This document shows, in pieces, positions 1 through 7,995 of a stretch of 64,000 bases of DNA (positions are counted from its first letter, which is position 1; every line of letters starts with the position of its first letter). This stretch comes from Jeotgalicoccus halotolerans (GTDB taxonomy: Bacteria > Bacillota > Bacilli > Staphylococcales > Salinicoccaceae). The translations under genes were made by a program, and so were the position numbers. Under the pieces are notes generated by a model. The model was not told where the DNA came from, did no database searches, and saw only the letters and a program-made list of their open reading frames with translations. Where the stretch lies: the NCBI RefSeq assembly GCF_003387165.1, contig NZ_QUMW01000011.1:1-64000 (forward strand), in the 5' to 3' direction.

Positions 1-108
1 AATTGGTCGCCTCAATGTCTGCTCCTAATTAATAGAAGACTTCTTTATTCGGAATTAAACGTTGACATATTGTCATTCAGTTTTCAATGTTCTTTAATTT
101 ATTTAAAA

Positions 109-182
109 TGGAGCGGGTAGACGGGATCGAACCGACAACATCAGCTTGGAAGGCTGAGGTTATACCATTTAACTATACCCGC
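109..182 (-). tRNA. tRNA-Gly (anticodon TCC)
   Basis: Read on the minus strand this folds as a standard 74-nt tRNA. The acceptor arms GCGGGTA and TACCCGC pair, the T-loop region reads GGTTCGATCCC, and the seven-base anticodon loop CTTCCAA carries TCC, which decodes GGA/GGG glycine codons. The terminal CCA is encoded. It is the last gene of a three-tRNA group ending near the window edge, 27 bases downstream of tRNA-Leu and probably co-transcribed with it. Confidence 0.97.
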
Positions 183-209
183 ATGGTATATGTTATAATA
201 AGTTTTCAA

Positions 210-298
<89 letters not shown>

Positions 299-352
299 AA
301 ATCTTATTATATGTATCAATCTTTTATTACTGTCTTTTTAGCGACAAGAACT

Positions 353-381
353 AGTATATCTCATTAGCAAGTTGTTGTCAA
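353..381 (-). promoter_or_regulatory. sigma-A promoter for tRNA-Leu/tRNA-Gly
   Basis: On the minus strand there is a perfect TTGACA -35 (376-381), a 17-base spacer and a TATACT -10 (353-358). The predicted start is about 50 bases before tRNA-Leu, which suits a stable-RNA promoter. Confidence 0.75.
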
Positions 382-440
382 CTGCAAAGTTTATTTATTT
401 TTTAACCTGTTAATTGAAAGATCAACCGGTTAGATTCTCT

Positions 441-469
441 ATTATACTTCAGTGAAAGCAGGAAGTCAA
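441..469 (-). promoter_or_regulatory. second sigma-A promoter upstream of tRNA-Leu
   Basis: On the minus strand, TTGACT (464-469), a 17-base spacer and a perfect TATAAT (441-446). It lies upstream of the 353-381 promoter in the same direction, so tRNA-Leu/Gly appear to have tandem promoters, or a short RNA lies between the two starts. Confidence 0.65.
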
Positions 470-490
470 TAGTTTGTTTTCAAAAAATGA

Positions 491-565
491 TGGTGACCCG
501 TACGGGACTCGAACCCGTGTTACCGCCGTGAAAGGGCGGTGTCTTAACCGCTTGACCAACGGGCC
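491..565 (-). tRNA. tRNA-Glu (anticodon TTC)
   Basis: This 75-nt cloverleaf is read on the minus strand. The acceptor arms GGCCCGT and ACGGGTC pair, the anticodon loop CTTTCAC carries TTC (GAA/GAG codons), the T-arm contains GGTTCGAGTCC, and CCA is encoded. Its own strong promoter is at 589-617. It is 192 bases upstream of tRNA-Leu, which has separate promoters. Confidence 0.97.
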
Positions 566-588
566 ATCTGTTTTATACAACGTTTATT

Positions 589-617
589 AATATACAGAGT
601 AATGATTTCAAAGTCAA
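589..617 (-). promoter_or_regulatory. sigma-A promoter for tRNA-Glu
   Basis: Minus strand: TTGACT (612-617), a 17-base spacer and TATATT (589-594). The predicted start is about 17 bases before the mature tRNA-Glu 5' end. Confidence 0.75.
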
Positions 618-813
618 CACTTTCATCGAATTTAATTTTACTTTTTATCAATTTTCTAGAACCTACTATATAATGGCGAATCGTGAACAGCTGTTCCTGT
701 ATTTTTTCGATTTCTCATTTAAAGCCCTCCCCTGTTCACTTAGCGTCTAAAAATTTGATTTATACAGTTCATTTGAATTCGCTAAATAAATTATCTTATT
801 ACGGTTTCGAAAC
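618..813. other. intergenic region between tRNA-Glu and katA
   Basis: This AT-rich stretch separates the divergent tRNA-Glu and katA promoters. It has no credible reading frame with a ribosome binding site. A 12-base palindrome GAACAGCTGTTC lies near 686, followed by a T-rich tract. It is too tight to be a normal hairpin and I assign no function. Confidence 0.4.
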
Positions 814-842
814 TTGCTTTTGTGCTTTCGGCTTGTTATAGT
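814..842 (+). promoter_or_regulatory. katA promoter (sigma-A type)
   Basis: TTGCTT (814-819), a 17-base spacer and TATAGT (837-842). The predicted start falls at about 848-850, inside the PerR-like box, giving a short leader before the catalase start. Confidence 0.65.
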
Positions 843-846
843 TTAT

Positions 847-861
847 TTATAATCATTCTAA
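847..861 (+). promoter_or_regulatory. PerR-box operator upstream of katA
   Basis: The 15-mer TTATAATCATTCTAA differs at one position from the known PerR consensus TTATAATnATTATAA. It overlaps the predicted transcription start of katA, so a bound repressor would block initiation. In Bacillus and Staphylococcus PerR represses katA and is inactivated by peroxide. The match is seen directly. Binding is inferred. Confidence 0.75.
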
Positions 862-880
862 TTAATGGAGGCAGTTATTG

Positions 881-2380
881 ATGACTAACAAAGACAACAG
901 ACTTACGACCCTTTTCGGCAACCCTGTTGGCGATCGTGAAAACACAATGACAGCTGGCCCCCGTGGTCCGCTTGTTATGCAAGACCCTTACTTCCTCGAC
1001 ATGATGGCTCATTTCGACCGCGAAGTTATTCCTGAACGCCGCATGCACGCTAAAGGTTCAGGTGCTTTCGGTACATTTACAGTAACACATGATATTACTC
1101 AATATACAAAAGCTAAAATCTTCAGCGAAGTAGGTAAACAGACTGAAATGTTCGCACGTTTCTCAACTGTAGCTGGCGAACGCGGTGCAGCTGATGCTGA
1201 ACGCGATATTCGCGGATTTGCTTTAAAATTCTATACAGAAGAAGGTAACTGGGACTTAGTTGGTAATAACACGCCTGTTTTCTTCTTCCGGGACCCTAAA
1301 CTATTCCCAAGTTTAAACCACGTTGTAAAACGCGACCCTAAAACTAACATGCATAACGCAGAAAGCAACTGGGACTTCTGGACTAACTTGCCTGAGGCAC
1401 TTCACCAGGTAACAATTATTATGACTGAACGCGGAATTCCTAAAGGGTTCAGAAATATGCACGGTTTCGGCTCACACACATACAGCATGATCAATGAAAA
1501 CGATGAGCGTGTCTGGGTTAAATTCCACTTCCGCACTCAGCAGGGCATTGAAAACTATACAGCTGAAGAAGCTGCTGAACTGGTTGGTGTTGACCGCGAA
1601 TCTTCACAAAGAGATTTATTCAACTCAATCGAAGATGGCGAATTCCCTAAATGGAAAGTATATATTCAGGTAATGACTGAAGAACAGGCGAAAAACCACC
1701 CTGATAACCCATTCGACTTAACTAAAGTATGGTACAAAGGTGACTATCCTTTAATCCCGGTTGGTGAATTCGAACTGAACAAAAACCCTGAAAACTACTT
1801 TGCAGAAGTTGAACAGGCAGCATTTGCTCCGACTAACATTGTTCCGGGTATTGGATTCTCACCAGATAAAATGCTTCAGGGCCGTTTATTCTCATACGGA
1901 GATACTCAAAGATACCGCTTGGGTGTTAACCACCACCAGATTCCGGTTAACTCTCCTAAAGGTGCTGAAAATGTATGTCCATTCAGCCGCGACGGCGCAA
2001 TGAGAGTTGATGGTAATGAAGGATCATCTCTCAATTATTATCCGAACAGCTACGGGGCTCACAATTCACAGCCGGAAGCTAAGCAGCCTGCACTTGACCT
2101 TGAGTACAGTTCAATTTACGAACACAACTTCCGCGAAGATGACGATAATTATTTCGAGCAGCCGGGTAAATTATTCAGATTGCAGTCTGATGAAGACAAA
2201 CAGCGTCTATTCTACAATACGGCAAATGAAATGACAGGTACAACTACACGCACTAAACATCGTCATATCTATAACTGCTATCAGGCAGATCCAGATTACG
2301 GTAAAGGTGTTGCAGCAGCTCTTGGAATCGACATCAACGACGTTGATTTAGAAACTCCAGACTACTTCCACAACATGTAA
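881..2380 (+). CDS. katA: catalase KatA (monofunctional haem catalase)
   Basis: Converts hydrogen peroxide to water and oxygen in the cytoplasm. The 499-residue length fits small-subunit (clade 3) catalases. The distal haem histidine lies in [12 protein letters not shown] (about residue 56). The distal asparagine is in VGNNTPVFF, and the proximal haem tyrosine is in [14 protein letters not shown] (about 335). The start is taken as ATG 881, nine bases after GGAGG; a TTG three bases earlier is also in frame but closer to the Shine-Dalgarno. The gene is monocistronic, ends at a strong terminator shared with the convergent tex gene, and is preceded by a PerR-like operator, so peroxide induction is likely. 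Confidence 0.97.
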   Translation: MTNKDNRLTTLFGNPVGDRENTMTAGPRGPLVMQDPYFLDMMAHFDREVIPERRMHAKGSGAFGTFTVTHDITQYTKAKIFSEVGKQTEMFARFSTVAGERGAADAERDIRGFALKFYTEEGNWDLVGNNTPVFFFRDPKLFPSLNHVVKRDPKTNMHNAESNWDFWTNLPEALHQVTIIMTERGIPKGFRNMHGFGSHTYSMINENDERVWVKFHFRTQQGIENYTAEEAAELVGVDRESSQRDLFNSIEDGEFPKWKVYIQVMTEEQAKNHPDNPFDLTKVWYKGDYPLIPVGEFELNKNPENYFAEVEQAAFAPTNIVPGIGFSPDKMLQGRLFSYGDTQRYRLGVNHHQIPVNSPKGAENVCPFSRDGAMRVDGNEGSSLNYYPNSYGAHNSQPEAKQPALDLEYSSIYEHNFREDDDNYFEQPGKLFRLQSDEDKQRLFYNTANEMTGTTTRTKHRHIYNCYQADPDYGKGVAAALGIDINDVDLETPDYFHNM

Positions 2381-2394
2381 TCATACGCTTCATC

Positions 2395-2430
2395 AAAAAA
2401 ACGGAAACGACTGAGTCGTTTCCGTTTTTC
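2395..2430. terminator. bidirectional terminator between katA and tex
   Basis: The perfect stem AAACGGAAACGACT/AGTCGTTTCCGTTT with a 2-4 base loop is flanked by A-runs on one side and T-runs on the other. It sits three bases after the tex stop codon and serves both convergent genes. Confidence 0.9.
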
Positions 2431-2432
2431 TT

Positions 2433-4574
2433 TTATACATTTTTCATAGTCAGCGATATTCTATTCTTCTGTACATCAACATCCATCACTTTAACTTCTA
2501 CAATGTCTCCGGTATTGACCACTTCAAGCGGATGCTTTACAAACCGGGTTGAAATTTGCGACACATGAACCAGTCCGTCCTGCTTCACTCCGACATCCAC
2601 AAAAGCACCAAAATCCGTGACATTTCTGACGGTTCCTGACAGTGTCATACCTGCTTTTAAATCTTCGATGCTGAGTACATCAGATTTCAATAATGGTGTA
2701 TCGTATTTATCCCGAATATCTCTCATCGGCGCTTTCAAACTCGAAATAATATCTTCCAAGGTAGGCACACCAATATTCAGCATTTCAGCAGTCTCTTTAA
2801 TATTTAATGCATCGAGTTTTTCTCTCATGCTGTTTTCTCCGAGATTATCTATAGTTAAACCGATTGTTTCAATAAGCTTATACGTATTTTTATACTGCTC
2901 TGGGTGGATCGGTGTCATATCTAGCGGTTCTTTTCCATTAAATATTCTTAAGAACCCGACACACTGCTCATATGTTTTATCGCCTAAACGTGCAACTTTC
3001 TTCAGTTCGCTTCTCTTTTTGAAACCGTCATTTTCTTCTCTGAACGCCACGATGTTTTTACTGATAACCGGAGACAATCCTGCTACATGCTGCAGCAGTG
3101 TCGGCGATGCTGTATTTAAGTTAACGCCAACCTGGTTTACTGCAGTTTCTACGACGAAATTTAATGACTCAGTTAAAAACTTCTGATTGATATCGTGCTG
3201 ATACTGCCCGACCCCTATGGATTTCGGATCGATTTTAACCAATTCACTGAGCGGATCATGTACACGCCGCGCGATAGATACGGCACTTCTTTCCTCAACA
3301 TTAAAATCCGGAAACTCTTCTCGCGCGATCTCAGAGGCCGAGTAAACACTCGCGCCCGCTTCATTGACGATAATATAAGGAATATCCAGATTTTCTTCTT
3401 TAATCAGCGCACCGATAAACTCTTCAGATTCTCTTGATGCAGTGCCGTTGCCTATCGCAATTAATGATACACCGTATTTCTTTATTAATTTTAAGATAAC
3501 TGTTTTAGCGGCTTCCTTTTTATTCACCGGCTTATGAGGATAGATAACATCTTTCGCAAGATACGATCCCGTGTCGTTTATTACAGCAAGTTTGCATCCT
3601 GTACGGTATGCAGGATCCAGCCCGAGAATAACTCTGCCTTTTAATGGCGGCTGCAGCAGCAGTCTCTTTAAGTTTTCTTCAAAAACAAGAACAGCATGCT
3701 TTTCACTGTTTTCTGTTAAATCAGCACGCACTTCCCTTTCAAGCGAAGGTAAAATCAAACGTTTTAGACTATCTTCAACAGCTTCTGCCAGCAGCTCTTT
3801 TGTTTTGGCATGTTCTTCTATAACCTGTTTCTTTAAATAATTCGTTATTCTTTCGGTATCATGCATTAATTTAACTGATAAAACTTTTAATGCCTCGCCG
3901 CGGTTTAAAGCAAGCACTCTGTGAGGAACAATATTTTTAACTCTTTCAGCATAATCATAATACATTTCAAAAATACCCTGCTCATCCTCAGCATTCTTTT
4001 TAACAGAGGAAACGATTTCCGATGTATCTTTAATAATTTTCAATATGTACAGACGGTATTGCGGATTATCCGATATAATCTCAGCGATAATATCTTTCGC
4101 GCCTTTTACTGCCATTTCCACAGAAGTCACTTCGTCAGTTAAAAACTCTCCGGCCGCACTTTCTATATCACGATGTTTACCTGCTAAAATAAGATTCGCC
4201 AGCGGTTCAAGTCCGAGACGTTTTGCTTCAGTCGCCCGGGTTTTCTTTTTCTGCTTAAACGGACGGTATAAATCCTCGACCCGGCTCTGTTTCGTCTGCT
4301 TTAAAATTTCGCTCTGCAATTCATCTGTCAGCATGCCCTGCTCATCAATCAGGCGAATAACTTCCTCTTTACGTTTATTCAGATTTTCAAGGTACAGGTA
4401 TTTAGTTTCAATTTCTTTAATTGCAACTTCATCAAGCCCGCCCGTCTGTTCTTTACGATAGCGCGCAATAAACGGTACAGTATTTTTCTCTCCGAGCAGC
4501 TTCAGTACTTTTTTGACATAATCTTTATTGATTTTCATTTCATTCGATATTTCTTTTACTAATTCATGTGTCAT
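2433..4574 (-). CDS. tex: Tex-family S1 RNA-binding transcription accessory protein
   Basis: The 713-residue product has the Tex layout: a helical N-terminal region, a YqgF/RNase H-like domain around residues 320-450 (GLDPAYRTGCKLAV), helix-hairpin-helix repeats around 490-560 (LNTASPTLLQHVAGL), and a C-terminal S1 domain from about 640 (GTVRNVTDFGAFVDVG, GLVHVSQIS). Tex proteins bind nucleic acid and associate with transcription. In S. aureus an S1 protein of this type follows sigB, as here: it starts 61 bases after the sigB stop on the same strand. It is probably read through from the sigB operon and ends at the terminator shared with katA. Confidence 0.93.
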   Translation of the reverse strand: MTHELVKEISNEMKINKDYVKKVLKLLGEKNTVPFIARYRKEQTGGLDEVAIKEIETKYLYLENLNKRKEEVIRLIDEQGMLTDELQSEILKQTKQSRVEDLYRPFKQKKKTRATEAKRLGLEPLANLILAGKHRDIESAAGEFLTDEVTSVEMAVKGAKDIIAEIISDNPQYRLYILKIIKDTSEIVSSVKKNAEDEQGIFEMYYDYAERVKNIVPHRVLALNRGEALKVLSVKLMHDTERITNYLKKQVIEEHAKTKELLAEAVEDSLKRLILPSLEREVRADLTENSEKHAVLVFEENLKRLLLQPPLKGRVILGLDPAYRTGCKLAVINDTGSYLAKDVIYPHKPVNKKEAAKTVILKLIKKYGVSLIAIGNGTASRESEEFIGALIKEENLDIPYIIVNEAGASVYSASEIAREEFPDFNVEERSAVSIARRVHDPLSELVKIDPKSIGVGQYQHDINQKFLTESLNFVVETAVNQVGVNLNTASPTLLQHVAGLSPVISKNIVAFREENDGFKKRSELKKVARLGDKTYEQCVGFLRIFNGKEPLDMTPIHPEQYKNTYKLIETIGLTIDNLGENSMREKLDALNIKETAEMLNIGVPTLEDIISSLKAPMRDIRDKYDTPLLKSDVLSIEDLKAGMTLSGTVRNVTDFGAFVDVGVKQDGLVHVSQISTRFVKHPLEVVNTGDIVEVKVMDVDVQKNRISLTMKNV

Positions 4575-4635
4575 AACTATGTACTCTCCTAATAATAAGA
4601 ACCCAATCTATAATAGACCGGGCTCATTTATAAAT

Positions 4636-5415
4636 TTATTCAGCTTCCTTCACTGCTTCTCTCAGTTTCTTAATCGCAGAACGCTGCAGTCTGGACACAT
4701 GCATCTGGCTTAAACCGATTTTTTCACCGGTTTCTTTTTGACTGAGACCTTCGATAAATGTTGATTTTATGATTTCCTGTTCTCTGTCACTTAAGATAGG
4801 CAGTACTTTTTCTAAAATCATACGCTTTTCAGCCAGATCATAATTATCATCCTGCTGTCCCATAACATCGAGTAAGGTTACTGTCGAACCATCTTTATCT
4901 GCTTCGATTGAATGATCCACGCTGAGCGCATTATAACTCTGTCCCATTTCCATAGCTTCCAGTACTTCTTCTTCCGTCACTTCAAGCTTCATTGCGAGTT
5001 CTTGAATTGTCGGTGATCTTTCGAGTTCATTCGTCAGAGCATCTGTCGTATTTTTTATTCTCGGACCGAGTTCCTTAATGCGTCTCGGCACGTGAACACT
5101 CCACGTTTTATCACGCAGATAGCGTTTAATCTCTCCGACTACTGTCGGCACTAAAAAAACTTCAAACCTGCGCTCAAAAGATGTATCAAAGCGTCTGATA
5201 GCCCCTAAAAGACCAAGCATTCCAACCTGGACCAAATCTTCGTGATGCGACTGGCCGCGGGAGTAACGGTAAGCGAGTGATTCCACAAGCTTTGTATAAT
5301 TTTCTACTAGCTCGCTTTGTGCTATATCATCTTCACTTTCCTGATATCTCTTAATCAGCTCGTTCACTTCTTCAGGCGGCAGTCCGTAATTCTTATTGCG
5401 AGATTGTTTCTCCAT
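4636..5415 (-). CDS. sigB: RNA polymerase sigma factor SigB
   Basis: Alternative sigma factor for the general stress response. The 259 residues show sigma-70 region 2 ([20 protein letters not shown]), region 3 ([17 protein letters not shown]) and a region 4 helix-turn-helix ([20 protein letters not shown]). The sequence is close to the staphylococcal protein as I recall it. It overlaps the end of rsbW by 23 bases, implying translational coupling with its anti-sigma factor. The operon order rsbU-rsbV-rsbW-sigB lacks rsbR/S/T, as in staphylococci. It is likely autoregulated from the sigma-B-type promoter before rsbV. Confidence 0.97.
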   Translation of the reverse strand: MEKQSRNKNYGLPPEEVNELIKRYQESEDDIAQSELVENYTKLVESLAYRYSRGQSHHEDLVQVGMLGLLGAIRRFDTSFERRFEVFLVPTVVGEIKRYLRDKTWSVHVPRRIKELGPRIKNTTDALTNELERSPTIQELAMKLEVTEEEVLEAMEMGQSYNALSVDHSIEADKDGSTVTLLDVMGQQDDNYDLAEKRMILEKVLPILSDREQEIIKSTFIEGLSQKETGEKIGLSQMHVSRLQRSAIKKLREAVKEAE

Positions 5416-5866
5416 TCGGGTGCACCTGACTTTCGTTAATATACTTCGTCATACTTATCGTCACACCAGGTTCTTTTCTGAAGGAAACTTTGTCCATCAA
5501 TGTTTCAATAAGGAAGAGGCCAAGCCCTCCTTCTCTGAGATAATCAATATTGTCATCTTCATTGTACGGTCCGAGCTCTTCTTTAATTTTTTCATAATTA
5601 AAGCTTTGTCCGTTATCCGCTACAATAATCTCGACTTTATCACTGTATATTGCGAAACCTACAGAAATTTCACCCTGTTCATTATCTTTATAAGCATGTT
5701 TAACTGCATTTGTTACAGCTTCCGATACTGCAATTTTAGAATCCTCTATATCATCATATGTCGCTCCCGCTCTCGATAAAACACCTGAAAGTGTTAAACG
5801 GATAAGACCTACATATTCTGCACTTGACGGAAACTTCATTTCTATAAAATCATATTGTGGCATCAT
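5393..5866 (-). CDS. rsbW: serine-protein kinase / anti-sigma-B factor RsbW
   Basis: RsbW binds SigB and holds it inactive, and phosphorylates the antagonist RsbV. The 157 residues form a GHKL ATPase fold: the N-box [12 protein letters not shown] (about 48-60), the G1 box VADNGQSF (about 87-95), and the G2 region [13 protein letters not shown] (about 113-125). GGAGG overlapping the rsbV end precedes ATGATG; either ATG (5866 or 5863) could start it. The tight spacing to rsbV (3 bases) and overlap with sigB show one transcription unit. Confidence 0.96.
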   Translation of the reverse strand: MMPQYDFIEMKFPSSAEYVGLIRLTLSGVLSRAGATYDDIEDSKIAVSEAVTNAVKHAYKDNEQGEISVGFAIYSDKVEIIVADNGQSFNYEKIKEELGPYNEDDNIDYLREGGLGLFLIETLMDKVSFRKEPGVTISMTKYINESQVHPNGETISQ

Positions 5867-5869
5867 TCT

Positions 5870-6196
5870 TCAGTCGACCTCCGACTTCTTATTAACATAC
5901 ATTAAATCGCGTAATCCTGTAATTTCAAAAAGTTTTAAGATTCTATCGTTTACTCCAAGTACATGGAGTTCCTTATCATGCTTATTAAGATCTTTAAGCG
6001 TGCCGACAAAAATACCGAGTCCTGTGGAATCCATGTAATCAAGTTCGCTTAAATCAACAATTAAGTCATGTTCCCCTGCCGCAGCCACAGGCTCGAAAAC
6101 CTGTTTTAATTCGGGTGCAGTATAAACATCAAGTTCACCGCTCACACTGACTAAATATTCCCCGCCGTTTTCCGTAGCGTCTATTTTTATATTCAT
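5870..6196 (-). CDS. rsbV: anti-sigma factor antagonist RsbV
   Basis: A STAS-domain protein of 108 residues. When dephosphorylated it binds RsbW and releases SigB. The conserved phospho-acceptor serine is Ser57 in LDYMDSTGLGIFVG. The length is normal for the family. It lies between rsbU and rsbW, and the 82-base gap upstream carries a sigma-B-like promoter, so rsbVW-sigB can be transcribed apart from rsbU and the genes before it. Confidence 0.97.
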   Translation of the reverse strand: MNIKIDATENGGEYLVSVSGELDVYTAPELKQVFEPVAAAGEHDLIVDLSELDYMDSTGLGIFVGTLKDLNKHDKELHVLGVNDRILKLFEITGLRDLMYVNKKSEVD

Positions 6197-6249
6197 AATT
6201 ATGTATGCACTCCAATCACGTTATCCCTATATTTTATACCTCAGTTTGT

Positions 6250-6275
6250 CTACCCTTTATTCTTCACTTTAAAAC
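6250..6275 (-). promoter_or_regulatory. candidate sigma-B promoter for rsbVW-sigB
   Basis: On the minus strand GTTTTA (6270-6275), a 14-base spacer and GGGTAG (6250-6255), against the known sigma-B consensus GTTTAA-N12-15-GGGTAT. It lies directly after rsbU and before rsbV, where staphylococci and Bacillus carry their autoregulatory sigma-B promoter. Each box has one mismatch. Confidence 0.6.
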
Positions 6276-6278
6276 TTT

Positions 6279-7298
6279 TTAGCCGGAACATTTATTTTTT
6301 ATTATAAACATTGTTAAGTCATCTTTGTAATTCTGGTTGCGCATGCGTGTCAGCGCCTCGTATATATATTGAACAATATCCTGAGGGTGCTGGTCGCGCG
6401 CTTCCCTGATCATCTCTTTAATGTCATCCATATTAATAAATGTACCGTCGTGTTTTCTAAGTTCGGATACTCCATCGGTATAGATGAACAGCATGTCATT
6501 GTCTTCAAGTCTGGAAGATACTTCTTCATATTCAGTATCTTTCATAACCCCGAGTACAAGTCCTTTGCCATCCAGTTCCTCAAATTCGTCATCTTCATAG
6601 TGGTAAAGATAAACAGGTTCGTGCCCTGCGCTTGAGAAGCATAAAGACTGATCTTTAAAATCGTACAAGCCGTAAAACATCGTTACAAACATATTTTTGT
6701 TGACGTTTTTTTCCACGAGTTCATTTAACCGTTTTAAAGATTTTGACGGCGGATTGGATGCCGACGTCAAGTCCATCCCGAACTTCAGCATCGACATGGC
6801 TATAGCAGCAGGGATACCTTTGCCGATAACATCAGCAACCGCGAAAGTCAATTTGCCGTCACTGTGTTCGATAATGTTAAAATAGTCACCGCTCACTTTG
6901 CGGGCAGGCACGCTGATTGCGCCAATCTCAACGTTTTCAATAGCCGGAATCTCAGTTTTTAACATGGTTTCCTGAAGACTCGAAGCGACATCCATTTCCT
7001 GATCGTGACGCTCCATCTTATTGAGCATTGCTTTGTAATCCTTATATGTAAAACCAAAGCGGATCATTATTTCCTGCAGCACGTTAAGGGAAGCTTTTAT
7101 GTCTTCATAACTCGTCAGCGGGATTGCACTGATCAGTTCAATATGAAGAGCAACCATCTCATCGGGTGAAATATCCAAGTCGATTGCTTTTTCACTGAAA
7201 TCATGAGCTTTCGCCGCAAGCTGATCTTCGTTTCCAGATTTTATATAATCATTAATTATGCCTTTGTATTCTTCTACCAAATCATCAATATATGTCAT
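6279..7298 (-). CDS. rsbU: PP2C-type serine phosphatase RsbU
   Basis: Dephosphorylates RsbV~P to switch on SigB. The start is set at ATG 7298 because GGGGGTG precedes it; an in-frame extension to 7340 has no such site. The 339-residue product has an N-terminal helical RsbU_N-like domain (about 1-80) and a C-terminal PP2C phosphatase (about 125-335). Metal-ligand segments are SGDYFN, FAVADVIGKGIPAA and FIYTDGVSE. With no rsbR, rsbS or rsbT in view, RsbU is probably the direct stress input, as in S. aureus. It follows mazF by 46 bases. Confidence 0.94.
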   Translation of the reverse strand: MTYIDDLVEEYKGIINDYIKSGNEDQLAAKAHDFSEKAIDLDISPDEMVALHIELISAIPLTSYEDIKASLNVLQEIMIRFGFTYKDYKAMLNKMERHDQEMDVASSLQETMLKTEIPAIENVEIGAISVPARKVSGDYFNIIEHSDGKLTFAVADVIGKGIPAAIAMSMLKFGMDLTSASNPPSKSLKRLNELVEKNVNKNMFVTMFYGLYDFKDQSLCFSSAGHEPVYLYHYEDDEFEELDGKGLVLGVMKDTEYEEVSSRLEDNDMLFIYTDGVSELRKHDGTFINMDDIKEMIREARDQHPQDIVQYIYEALTRMRNQNYKDDLTMFIIKNKCSG

Positions 7299-7344
7299 AT
7301 TAAACACACCCCCATCTTTAAAATAGACCTTTGTACACAAAAGT

Positions 7345-7722
7345 CTATTTTCTGTTGGCCTTATTCTTTTTTCTTTTCTTTTTCGGTTCTAATTCCAGAC
7401 TGACTTTCAGTGCGTCATTAACTTCGCGCATTTTGTCCTCATCCAGATATGTAAGTTTTTCCTGTAATCTGGTCTTATCGACCGTTCGAATTTGCTCAAG
7501 CAGTATTACCGAGTCCATATCCAGTTTGTAAGCTTCTTTTGATATTTCAACATGTGTAGGTATCTTCGCTTTATTTATTTTCCCAGTAATGGCTGCAACT
7601 ATCACAGTCGGACTGTGACGGTTACCTACATTATTTTGGATAATAACAACAGGGCGTTTCCCCCCTTGTTCTGAACCCTGCACAGGTGAAAGATCGGCCA
7701 GATAAACTTCTCCTCTTTTCAT
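7345..7722 (-). CDS. mazF: MazF-family endoribonuclease toxin
   Basis: Sequence-specific mRNA interferase of the MazF/PemK (NdoA) family. The 125 residues open with [29 protein letters not shown], broken here as the typical MazF start: the catalytic arginine is in KRPVV and the catalytic threonine in VAAITGKI. It is slightly longer than usual because of a lysine-rich tail ([13 protein letters not shown]). It follows the mazE stop directly and precedes rsbU, the conserved staphylococcal order. It may contribute read-through transcription to the sigB genes. Confidence 0.93.
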   Translation of the reverse strand: MKRGEVYLADLSPVQGSEQGGKRPVVIIQNNVGNRHSPTVIVAAITGKINKAKIPTHVEISKEAYKLDMDSVILLEQIRTVDKTRLQEKLTYLDEDKMREVNDALKVSLELEPKKKRKKNKANRK

Positions 7723-7923
7723 CTATTCACCATCTTTACTATCGTTACATGCAGCACATTCCCGTTCCGTGACAGTAATGCCGATACGGTAAGCTTCACT
7801 TTCAGCATAAAAGCTTTCCCGTGCGATTAATAAATTAATCTCCGCCATTTCAATGTAGCCATTTACCAATGCTTTTTCGAACTCGCTATTTGCAGATGAA
7901 TTAGACAAAACAGTCAACCCCAT
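7723..7923 (-). CDS. mazE: MazE-family antitoxin
   Basis: A small acidic protein upstream of and abutting mazF. The sequence FEKALVNGYIEMAEINLLIARESF resembles staphylococcal MazE as I recall it, and it ends in an acidic tail expected to occupy the toxin. Full length from ATG 7923 is 66 residues, but no Shine-Dalgarno precedes that ATG. A TTG at 7908 lies nine bases after GGGG and gives 61 residues with better alignment to MazE, so 7908 may be the true start. Both proteins should autoregulate the pair. Confidence 0.88.
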   Translation of the reverse strand: MGLTVLSNSSANSEFEKALVNGYIEMAEINLLIARESFYAESEAYRIGITVTERECAACNDSKDGE

Positions 7924-7957
7924 AAAAATCAGTTATTAATTTAATCATAACATTTGA

Positions 7958-7993
7958 GACAGCCCGTTGCTATAAATCGGCTGTCGGGCTGTC
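7958..7993 (-). terminator. hairpin between alr and mazE (weak terminator or attenuator)
   Basis: Inverted repeat GACAGCCCG/CGGGCTGTC (9 bp) right after the alr stop, with an 18-base loop. No good U-tract follows on the minus strand, so it may only attenuate read-through into mazEF, or stabilise an RNA end. Confidence 0.45.
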
Positions 7994-7995
7994 CA

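Noticed and set aside
618-813. A possible small RNA or terminator near GAACAGCTGTTC followed by a T-run
   Set aside because: The palindrome cannot form a stem with a loop of usable size, and no promoter with good -35/-10 was seen before it.
7958-7993. A strong terminator isolating mazEF from alr
   Set aside because: The stem is good but no U-run follows on the minus strand, so complete termination is unlikely; kept as a weak or attenuating hairpin.
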